This document shows positions 23,838 through 30,537 of a stretch of DNA of 30,537 bases, piece after piece. The position numbers were made by a program, and so were the translations under genes. The stretch comes from Methanocorpusculum sp. MCE (GTDB taxonomy: Archaea > Halobacteriota > Methanomicrobia > Methanomicrobiales > Methanocorpusculaceae), in NCBI GenBank assembly GCA_003315675.1, contig NIZU01000109.1:1-30537 (forward strand). The letters are read 5' to 3'. The first letter of the stretch is position 1. Each line of letters opens with the position of its first letter. The notes beneath the pieces are model-generated. The model searched no databases. It had not been told where the DNA came from and worked only from the letters and a program-made list of their open reading frames with translations.

Positions 23838-26579
23838 TTATGCGTTCAATTCTGCACGAATGAACGACTCGGCTTTGGAAAGCGCCTTCCCGACGGCTGA
23901 AGGATCTGCTCCCGCTCCCTGAGCGAGATTTTCTTTACCTCCGCCTTTTCCGCCGAGTTCCGCGCAAACTTCACTGACGAGTCTGCCTGCGTGGATCTTC
24001 CCGGTCCCTGACGAGGATACGACGCCAAGCCCGTCTGCGGTCGTGATCAATACTGTCACGCCTCCCCGTTCGGCGATCTTTCCTGCGACCGTGACGAGCT
24101 CCTTTCTGGAGACGTCGATCTGCTTGATGACGACCTCGATCCCGCCGATGTCGATGCCTTCAATTCTTGACAGTTCAAGTTCTGCGATCTTTGCCCGGAG
24201 CTTTTCGATTTCTTTGCGCTGATCCTTCCATTCGGTAAAGAACCGGTCGACCGATCCCGGGAGGTTTTCCGTCTGGACCGAAAGAGTGTCTGCGGATGTG
24301 TTCAGCAGACTCTGGATATGCTGCATGGCATCAAGCGCCGGGAATCCTGCCGCGAACTCGATACGCTCGACTCCGTCCTGAATATGCTCCAGTTTCAGGA
24401 TCTTGATTGGGCCGATCTCGCCAGTAGACTGACAGTGCGTTCCGGCGCATGCCTGAACCTCGGCACCCATCTGAACGACGCGTATGTCCTTTCCCGGCGG
24501 GACACCTCCCTGATACAGGGCAAATCCGAACTTCTGCTCCGCCTTTACTCTGTTTTCGATCTTGATCATCGTCGGGAGATTTTCCATCACCAGGCGATTG
24601 ACGATCGTCTCCATCTGTTTCAGTTCCTCGGGAGTGATGTGGGTGTAGTGGCGGATATCCAGCCGTGCGACATCGGTCGAGAGCTGAGATCCTGCCTGAT
24701 GGACATGCGGGCCAAGTACTTCTTTTGCAGCGCGGAGGACCATGTGGGTCGCTGAGTGATGACGCATAAGTGCCCATCTTCGATCTTCATCCAGAACTCC
24801 TTTTACTCTGTCGCCGCGCTTCAGGGTGTTTTCCCGAACCTTATGGAGGATGACGTTTTCCCACTTTACGACTTCGTCAACACGGACCATCGTCGATTTC
24901 GTCACAAGCATACCGGTATCGGAAGGCTCTCCTTCTCCCTCGGGGTAGAACAGGGTTGCATCCAGAACAACATAGTTGTCGAAGATATCCAGCACCGTTG
25001 CATCGAACTCCATGTCGGCTGGTCGTTCATAGAAACTCTTGCGCGTCTCAGGGATCTTCGCGATCCGGTCAGCGTACTTCGCCTGGGGCGAGACCGGTTT
25101 TTCCGTCTCGTTCTCGGAGTGCATGTCCGCAATCTGCGAATCGAAGTCGTCGGGGATCTCGAACTCGGCACCGGTGTCTTTGAGGATTTTTCCCATCAGA
25201 TCGACCGGAATACCGTGAGAATCGTAGAGGGTGATCAGCTCAGCCAGCGGGACCGGTTCGTTCTTCTTGACATAGGTCTGGCCTACCCGCTGGACTGTCC
25301 TGGTTCCACGCTCAATGGTCGTATCATACTTCTCGACCTCGCGGTTGATGATATGTCTGACGATTTCCTCATCCTGTTCAAAGTTGGAGAGGCCGATCGT
25401 CTTCATCTGACTGACGACAAGATCGCCGAGGTAGTCATCCATCTTGAGGTCCTGCATCATTCTGATACTGCGCCTAAGAACGAGACGGGCGAGGTATCCT
25501 TCACGGACATTGGACGGAACGATGAGATCACCGAGCATATAGGCAAGGCATCTGGTGTGGTCGCAGAGAGCATACACGCTTTCCATCGGGACGATGATCT
25601 CTTCGAGCTTTGCAACCGAGATGTTGGTCGCATCGGCCACCTGCTGTCTGAGGTCGCGGATCTTTTCGCCGCGGATATCCATGAGGCCGGTAAACTTCGC
25701 ATTCAATCCTAAGATGCGCTCGACCTCGGGATTTTCCAGACGATCCCCCATTCCTGCCGAGGTGAGGATGCGCGGAATCATCTCCGGGAAAACCGCGTCG
25801 TAGGCGGTCGGCGTGCCGCAGGATGCCCAGGTGAACCGCTCCAGGCCGTATCCCGTATCGACGATTCTGAGAGGCATCTCGTAGTAGTCTTTGCCGTCGA
25901 TACTGACCGGAGGTTTGCCTGAGTTCTTCCGGGAAAGGTTCATAAAAACGAGTGTGGCCACTTCGAGGCCACCCATTAAGACCTCAACGCTTGCCCCGGC
26001 ATTTCCTCCGCCGAACCACGGGTTTTCTTTGTAGGTGAGATCGAATACGTTGCCCCCGAGTGACTCGACAAATCCGCTGCAGAGTTCAAGACAGTGGTCC
26101 TTCCAGTAGATTGGTTTTTCGTCGGTGTTGAAGGCATGGTGGGCCATCATCTCAAAGCAGGTGAAGTGTCTGCCGGATCTGCCGACGTTGTCAAGATCGT
26201 TCAGCCTGATACACGGCTGGGAGATCGTCAGCGGGTTTGCCGGAGGTGTGCATACGCCGCTCGTTACGAACGGCTGGAAGTCTGCGATTGATGCAATGGT
26301 AAGATAAATGTCGTCACGCCATCTTGCGGCTACCGGGTATCTGTTAATCCTCGTGTGACCATGTTTCTCGAAGAAGGAGAGATATGCCTCCCGCATTTCC
26401 GTAAGGCTGTGTTTTGTGAAAATAGGATTTCCAATGAACTGATAAGGTTCACACTGTGCATCCCCGCAAATCTCCCGGTTTGGGTCGAGGGTCCAGAATG
26501 CACTGCCACATTTTTTACAGATTTTGCGGATGAATCCGTTTTCTTTGAAGTATTCAAGCTGACATTCGTTTTCTAGCAT
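23838..26579 (-). CDS. alaS: Alanyl-tRNA synthetase, archaeal type
   Basis: AlaRS charges tRNA-Ala and hydrolyses mischarged Ser/Gly-tRNA. The 913-residue protein begins with an archaeal zinc-like module, Cys21 and Cys24 in CKKCG and Cys38/Cys43 downstream. The class II core has RYPVAARWRDDIYLTIASIADFQP in pieces, then RHFTCFEMMAHHAF. The editing domain has HSATH and CAGTHC, the metal-binding set. The C-terminal DHHA1-type region contains GGKGGGKENLAQGAG. The whole 2.7 kb is free of lesions. GGAGGTTT (26584-26591) lies 4 bases before the ATG, and AGTATATATT at 26601-26610 is the TATA box, so it has its own promoter after the btu operon. Confidence 0.97.
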   Translation of the reverse strand: MLENECQLEYFKENGFIRKICKKCGSAFWTLDPNREICGDAQCEPYQFIGNPIFTKHSLTEMREAYLSFFEKHGHTRINRYPVAARWRDDIYLTIASIADFQPFVTSGVCTPPANPLTISQPCIRLNDLDNVGRSGRHFTCFEMMAHHAFNTDEKPIYWKDHCLELCSGFVESLGGNVFDLTYKENPWFGGGNAGASVEVLMGGLEVATLVFMNLSRKNSGKPPVSIDGKDYYEMPLRIVDTGYGLERFTWASCGTPTAYDAVFPEMIPRILTSAGMGDRLENPEVERILGLNAKFTGLMDIRGEKIRDLRQQVADATNISVAKLEEIIVPMESVYALCDHTRCLAYMLGDLIVPSNVREGYLARLVLRRSIRMMQDLKMDDYLGDLVVSQMKTIGLSNFEQDEEIVRHIINREVEKYDTTIERGTRTVQRVGQTYVKKNEPVPLAELITLYDSHGIPVDLMGKILKDTGAEFEIPDDFDSQIADMHSENETEKPVSPQAKYADRIAKIPETRKSFYERPADMEFDATVLDIFDNYVVLDATLFYPEGEGEPSDTGMLVTKSTMVRVDEVVKWENVILHKVRENTLKRGDRVKGVLDEDRRWALMRHHSATHMVLRAAKEVLGPHVHQAGSQLSTDVARLDIRHYTHITPEELKQMETIVNRLVMENLPTMIKIENRVKAEQKFGFALYQGGVPPGKDIRVVQMGAEVQACAGTHCQSTGEIGPIKILKLEHIQDGVERIEFAAGFPALDAMQHIQSLLNTSADTLSVQTENLPGSVDRFFTEWKDQRKEIEKLRAKIAELELSRIEGIDIGGIEVVIKQIDVSRKELVTVAGKIAERGGVTVLITTADGLGVVSSSGTGKIHAGRLVSEVCAELGGKGGGKENLAQGAGADPSAVGKALSKAESFIRAELNA

Positions 26580-26583
26580 GGGT

Positions 26584-26612
26584 AAACCTCCGGTAGATAC
26601 AGTATATATTTG
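26584..26612 (-). promoter_or_regulatory. alaS ribosome binding site and TATA element
   Basis: On the minus strand GGAGGTTT precedes the alaS ATG, and AAATATATACT lies about 22-33 bases upstream of it. The short distance implies a brief leader or a somewhat upstream start. The 115 bases from here to the preceding gene at 26728 hold nothing I recognise. Confidence 0.5.
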
Positions 26613-26727
26613 TAGGATTGATGCAGTTAAATGAGTTTGCGTTGGATTTTCGGGTCAGGAGATGTACAGGATTTGCAGAGAGCAGTAAACCGGATGTTTG
26701 CGGCTTAGTTTCTCACCGGGATTACAG

Positions 26728-27456
26728 TCAATATCCAAGAGATGCCAGATGCTCCAGACTGGGCTTGACATCCTCGAGTTTGAGAACTTCAAGGATAAGC
26801 GTCGCATCTCCGATCTCCGGAAGGATTTTTGCAAAATCCACTCTCCCCGTTCCGCAAGCGGCATGTTCATCGCAAATTCCCATATTGTCGTGGAGATGAA
26901 AATGATCCGGTTTTTCCAGGAGAAATGCATCAAGCGTCCCGGTAAGATTTGCATGCCCCACATCCAGAGTCAATCCGAGTCCCGCCGCACGAATTGTCTG
27001 GACAAGCTTTGGGCTCTGAAAAAAACAGCAGTCCATGGATCCGAGATTTTCCATAACGAACCGGACGGAGAACTCCTCCTGAAGAACGCCAAGATCCTGA
27101 ATTGATCTATAAAGGGCGGAGATCGCAGCCTCCCTGCCAGTTTGGTCAAGGCAGAATCCCGGATGGATCCCCAGTTTTTCCGCGCCTGCCGCGTCTGCGA
27201 TCTCGGCAGTTTCTCTGAGCACGTCGATACTCGCTCTGCGGATCGGTTCAAACGACTCTGCGATGTTTCCGTCGGCAGTCGGTGCATGAATCGTGTACCG
27301 CAGATCAAATTTATCCAGAACAGATGCGTGCCGAAAAAGGGAATGATTTGCATCGCACTGGATCTCCACAAGATGTGTGAGCGGCTCCAGGATGGTGAGT
27401 GCCCGTTCAAGCGGCAGATTCATCACGCAATTTGTGGAGATGCCTACTTCGTTCAT
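26728..27456 (-). CDS. Xylose isomerase-like TIM-barrel protein
   Basis: This 242-residue protein fits the sugar phosphate isomerase/epimerase (AP-endonuclease family 2-like) TIM barrel. It has HAPTADGNIAE near residue 57, GIHPGF near 96, VMENLG near 134 (metal-ligand Glu), LTLDVGHAN near 163 (Asp and His ligands), FHLHDNMG near 186 and LILEV near 221 (Glu). Those are the usual divalent-metal ligands for the fold. It starts with an ATGA overlap on the btuD stop, so it is the third gene of a btuC-btuD operon. The substrate cannot be read from sequence. A role tied to cobamide salvage is possible only by context. Confidence 0.82.
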   Translation of the reverse strand: MNEVGISTNCVMNLPLERALTILEPLTHLVEIQCDANHSLFRHASVLDKFDLRYTIHAPTADGNIAESFEPIRRASIDVLRETAEIADAAGAEKLGIHPGFCLDQTGREAAISALYRSIQDLGVLQEEFSVRFVMENLGSMDCCFFQSPKLVQTIRAAGLGLTLDVGHANLTGTLDAFLLEKPDHFHLHDNMGICDEHAACGTGRVDFAKILPEIGDATLILEVLKLEDVKPSLEHLASLGY

Positions 27457-28682
27457 GGATTTCCGGCGTAAAGTATCTTCATAAGGGCCGTGATGCCGGG
27501 TATACTCACTGCTCCGTTCTCGATGAGGGCTCTGCGGATGTGTGTCGCTTCGCCGTTTGTGTAATCCTCTCCCTCTCCGATAAGATATACTGGTTTAGAC
27601 ACTTCAGTGAGAGCTTTCAGATTTGCCAGATTGCCGTATCCTACCGGCATGCCTGTGACCACGATCTTATCTGCCCTGACAAGCATCTGCATCAGTTTTT
27701 GAACTGATGCGTCACTCACGACAGCAAACGGCGGTTCAATGACCGTTTCCAAACCGAGTTTGACTGCTGCAAGACAGTCCGAGTCGTTCGCCGCCAAAAC
27801 ACCGGCGGAGACGGGAAATCCATGCAGACATAAGGTATGGAGAATCTCAGTTCCCGTCCCGCCTCCGGAGATCACATGGATGCGGGTTGAGACCGATGTC
27901 GGCTGCACGCTGTATTCCGGAATGAGGTGCGGTTTTCCGGTAAGCGGATGGGTCGAAACCATCATCCCGACAGAAAAACTCTCCCGGATTTTTTCCGGCG
28001 TCAGGACCTCCGCCGGCATTCCGACTGCAAGAATTTTTCCCTGCTTCATCAGCACGATCCGGTCACAGAAGTATGACGCCAGATTCAGATCGTGAAATAC
28101 GCCAATGACGGTGATCTTTGGCGTAAGGTCCCGAATTAGGTCCATGATCTCTATCTGATGATTGATGTCGAGATGGGATGTCGGTTCGTCCAAAAGGAGA
28201 ATTCTCGGCTGCTGGGTAAGTGTTCTCGCAATCAGGACACGCTGACGTTCTCCTCCGGAAACCTCGGTGATCAGCCGGTCGGCAAGATGAAACGTGTTTG
28301 TCGTTTTCATTGCTTCGTCGGCGATCGCCAGATCTTTCGGAGATAACGGGGCGAGGTTTCCAATATGCGGATATCTGCCCATTAAGACGATCTCCCTTAC
28401 TGTGAACGGAAATGCAATATCGGTCTCCTGACCAACGCACCCGATCGTTTTTGCGAGGGTGCGGGAATCGTATGATTCTGCATCCAGACCGTCGATGAAA
28501 ACCGCACCCTGATCCGATTTTAAGATACGGGAAATAGCGCGGAGAAAGGTGGTTTTACCGCACCCGTTCGGTCCAAGGATTCCGATGAATCCTCCCTGAT
28601 CAACGGCGAGAGAGAACTGTTCGATAACATGGTGTTCACCGTATCTCACAGAAATATTGTCTGCAGAAATGGTTGGCGTCAT
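27453..28682 (-). CDS. btuD: Corrinoid ABC transporter ATPase with C-terminal extension
   Basis: This 409-residue protein is an ABC ATPase of the iron-siderophore/vitamin B12 class. Walker A is GPNGCGKTT (37-45), the Q-loop region GCVGQETDIAFPFTVREIVLMGR is read in two parts, the signature is VSGGERQR, and Walker B is ILLLDEPTSHLD. After about residue 255 it carries an extra domain of about 150 residues with ISGGGTGTEILH and a Rossmann-like run of small hydrophobic strands (VVTGMPVGYG, VYLIGEGED). Archaeal BtuD proteins such as that of Halobacterium also have such an extension. It overlaps btuC upstream and the TIM-barrel gene downstream (ATGA both sides). No btuF is in the window. The choice of B12 over heme or siderophore is by family resemblance. 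Confidence 0.83.
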   Translation of the reverse strand: MTPTISADNISVRYGEHHVIEQFSLAVDQGGFIGILGPNGCGKTTFLRAISRILKSDQGAVFIDGLDAESYDSRTLAKTIGCVGQETDIAFPFTVREIVLMGRYPHIGNLAPLSPKDLAIADEAMKTTNTFHLADRLITEVSGGERQRVLIARTLTQQPRILLLDEPTSHLDINHQIEIMDLIRDLTPKITVIGVFHDLNLASYFCDRIVLMKQGKILAVGMPAEVLTPEKIRESFSVGMMVSTHPLTGKPHLIPEYSVQPTSVSTRIHVISGGGTGTEILHTLCLHGFPVSAGVLAANDSDCLAAVKLGLETVIEPPFAVVSDASVQKLMQMLVRADKIVVTGMPVGYGNLANLKALTEVSKPVYLIGEGEDYTNGEATHIRRALIENGAVSIPGITALMKILYAGNP

Positions 28683-29626
28683 ACTCTGGTCCTCCGGCGG
28701 AGCAGGTAAATGAAGAATGGGGCTCCGAGAAATGCGGTGACGATCCCAACGGGGATTTCGACGGGAAGCGTTCTCGCAAAGGTATCGGCCCAGATAAGAA
28801 GAATGGATCCTGCCAGAACTGATGCCGGAAGAAGGATTCGGTGGTCAGGCCCGGTAAAGGTCCGAATAATGTGGGGAATGAGGTGGCGAACGAAGCAGAT
28901 GCAGGCTATTACTGAAACTGCGATGGCGGTAATAAATGTGGAGACCACAAGGAGGATCTTTTTCGTTCTCTCGGTGTTGACGCCAAGATGGATCGACTCT
29001 TACTCCCGAAGAGCCATAATGTTCAGATCCCGGGAAAAGATGTAGAGAATGACAGCTGCCGCCGGAATTACGAGAGCGAGTCCCACATCGTCCCAGTACA
29101 TGTTCCAGAATCCGCCCATCATCCAGAACATGATCTGGTGAAGACTGTTTCCGGACAAGTACATGATGAAGGAGAGCATGGCGGAAAGGAAAAGCGAAAC
29201 GGCAATTCCTGACAAAAGCAGGGTTTCGACTGCCATCCTGCCGTTTCTCTGCGAGATAATATACACGGTGATCGTTGATGCGGCTGCTCCGATAAAGGCA
29301 AAGAGCGGCATGAGTAATCCGCCGAGAAACACAATCGCGCAGGCCGCTCCAAGAGCGCCTCCTGTCGAAGTTCCGATGATATAAGGGTCTGCCATCGGGT
29401 TCCTGAAAAGCCCCTGCATCACGCATCCGGCGGCTGCAAGCCCCCCTCCTACCAGAAGGGGCCCGATTACCCGTGGGAGCCTTACTTCAAAAATCAGCTT
29501 GCGGATCATATCCGAATCAAAAGTGAGAAGGGACAACCCCGACACTCCGATACAGGTGGCGAGAACAATGCTTATCAGAAGAACGATGAGAAGCACAGGA
29601 AGGAGAAGAACGGGGTGGCGAAGCAT
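28679..29626 (-). pseudogene. btuC: Corrinoid ABC transporter permease, interrupted by in-frame UAA
   Basis: This FecCD/BtuC-type permease is about 315 codons long and would form most of the usual 10-helix pore. The family block RLPRVIGPLLVGGGLAAAGCVMQG (read in parts, residues 49-72) and NPMADPYIIGTSTGGALGA follow in order. At 29000-29002 (minus) a UAA interrupts LRE-stop-ESIHLGVN, where BtuC proteins have a continuous LGEExxxxLGVN segment. The frame is otherwise uninterrupted and finishes with RRRTRV. The likely change is a single GAA to TAA. The missing C-terminal third includes transmembrane helices and the coupling region, so transport should fail unless the stop is read through. TATA-like CTTTATTTTAC lies about 35 bases upstream of the ATG. 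Confidence 0.87.
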
Positions 29627-29683
29627 AATTGTGGATATATTGTTTGTGTTAAGTAAAATAAAGATGTGTGATATGATCTATGT

Positions 29684-30349
29684 TTATTCTCGTCTGCGGA
29701 CTGCGAAAAGAATTCCAAATCCAAGGCACGCAACTGTCCAAAGTAATGGAGCAGGAGATGCGGGAGTCTGTGTTACTGTTTGTGTTTGGGTTTCTGCAGT
29801 ATGAGTCGGTGTTGAAACCGGCGTGCCGGACATGCTGGTGTTTGTTATTGACACCAGAAGAATTTCATCAGGCAATGAAGTCAGATTTACCTGAAATACG
29901 TCCAGATTATCTTCATTAACACATGTCAAGGATGTATTGATTATGGACACCGTCTGATTTATTATTGTAATCACGTGTATATCTGACTGGTTTACAGTCC
30001 ATGCATGCGATACCGGAAGCTGGATGGCTACGCTGGTGAGATTCGTGACATCCATGTTGTTTGAGGTTATGTTTACCAAATATGCAATATTGGTTATGGA
30101 TCTTCCGTCAATATCCTTTAGCGAGGTCAGAAGGGATTGGTTGATTTCCGATGATACATTGATTGTAATTTCAGTTCCGCTGATAATATCCTGCGGGATT
30201 TTATCGAAGGTAAGGAATACGATCGGTGAGATCTCTGTGTTTTCATTTTCTGCAGTCATAGCCCAGGTAAATGAAAAAACTGCAAAGAGGACGAGAAGCA
30301 GGATAAAAATTTGAGAATATCTATCAACCCATTTTTTAACTCGAATCAT
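29684..30349 (-). CDS. Secreted, sequon-rich surface protein with C-terminal anchor
   Basis: This 221-residue protein has a positively charged start and one hydrophobic segment (about 13-31, SQIFILLLVLFAVFSFTWA), a likely signal peptide. The middle has nine N-X-S/T sequons, unusually many, pointing to heavy N-glycosylation outside the cell. Near the C-terminus a Thr/Pro-rich stretch (TPVSTPTHTAETQTQT) is followed by SPAPLLW, a hydrophobic helix ending at LFAVRRRE. That layout resembles archaeosortase-type sorting tails (PGF-CTERM-like), though the exact PGF motif is absent. No enzymatic motif is seen. It is on the same strand as the btu operon but about 60 bases upstream of it, so a shared transcript is possible; I do not think it is BtuF. 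Confidence 0.72.
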   Translation of the reverse strand: MIRVKKWVDRYSQIFILLLVLFAVFSFTWAMTAENENTEISPIVFLTFDKIPQDIISGTEITINVSSEINQSLLTSLKDIDGRSITNIAYLVNITSNNMDVTNLTSVAIQLPVSHAWTVNQSDIHVITIINQTVSIINTSLTCVNEDNLDVFQVNLTSLPDEILLVSITNTSMSGTPVSTPTHTAETQTQTVTQTPASPAPLLWTVACLGFGILFAVRRRE

Positions 30350-30438
30350 GATTTAAGGAAGATTGGCTACATCCATACCCCCTCACCCACCCAAAAAAAA
30401 GAAGAATACCCATTATTCCTTGACGTTTTTTTTTTAAT

Positions 30439-30537
30439 TTACACTCTGTTTTGAATCGTTTTCACCTGATAGATATTATAACAAAATGCAGCCAGCATAT
30501 TTTTCACTCGTACTCTTTGCAGCGTTGTTACCTTCAC
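30439..30537 (-). CDS. Possible partial gene at right edge (transposase-like C-terminus)
   Basis: The minus strand is open from the window edge for 32 codons and stops at 30439-30441. It reads VTTLQRVRVKNMLAAFCYNIYQ near its end. The RVRxxxMLAAFCYNI pattern is reminiscent of the C-terminal helix of several DDE transposases. The plus strand offers a competing start, ATG 30486, reading MQPAYFSLVLFAALLPS to the edge, which could be a signal peptide but has no ribosome binding site. Only one can be real, and neither is certain. The bases 30350-30438 carry an A/T-rich promoter-like stretch. Confidence 0.3.
   Translation of the reverse strand: MKVTTLQRVRVKNMLAAFCYNIYQVKTIQNRV

Noticed and set aside
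24318..25712. Long plus-strand frames opposite alaS, up to 318 residues
   Set aside because: They are shadows of the alaS gene on the opposite strand and their translations show no recognisable domain.
29627..29683. Cobalamin riboswitch before btuC
   Set aside because: The gap is only 57 bases, AT-rich and contains no B12-box-like sequence.
1..30537. CRISPR array or other tandem repeat array
   Set aside because: No regularly spaced repeats with unique spacers were seen on reading through the window.

Overview
The window is archaeal and most likely comes from a methanogen of the Methanomicrobiales, plausibly Methanocorpusculum-like. It carries a methanofuran biosynthesis gene (mfnB), archaeal-type alaS, proS and two-KH NusA genes, a geranylgeranyl-reductase-family gene and TATA-type promoters. 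Many genes are tightly packed with ATGA or GTGA overlaps. The genus is an inference from gene content.

Layout. (1) 1-3640: an accessory, AT-richer segment. It holds the 5' part of an IS1634/IS4-type transposase, a TetR regulator, and a divergent operon of methyltransferase, Cys-rich small protein and alpha/beta hydrolase. (2) 3979-10444: a complete trpEGDCFBA operon behind two TGTACA (TRP-box) sites. trpE carries an in-frame UGA and a frameshift, trpB has a frameshift at a 9-A run, and the ends of trpC and trpF are frameshifted. trpG, trpD and trpA are open. (3) 10480-13575: a geranylgeranyl-reductase-family gene and an ECF ATPase-permease pair with a His-rich ATPase tail. (4) 13741-14165: a compact transcription unit in which an apparent structured RNA leader precedes an unrecognised 37-residue basic protein and a very strong hairpin. 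(5) 14229-18435 (minus): a two-gene set of 2-hydroxyacyl-CoA dehydratase activase-related proteins. (6) 18564-23117 (plus): proS, nusA-hisE, mfnB, guaB. (7) 23167-30349 (minus): a membrane-anchored HTH regulator, alaS, a btuC-btuD-TIM-barrel operon in which btuC has an in-frame UAA, and a secreted, sequon-rich surface protein. The right edge holds an ambiguous partial gene.

How it fits together. The housekeeping genes are clean, while disruptions cluster in tryptophan synthesis (five lesions in about 6.4 kb) and in the vitamin B12 permease. A further in-frame UGA precedes the Cys-rich protein. Fifteen genes between 10.5 and 28.7 kb show none. This uneven distribution favours real decay of dispensable pathways, as expected in a host-associated or nutrient-supplied lineage such as a protist endosymbiont, over uniformly poor sequence. 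Raw reads would be needed to settle that. The most novel-looking local feature is the structured-RNA/37-residue-protein unit at 13.75-14.17 kb.
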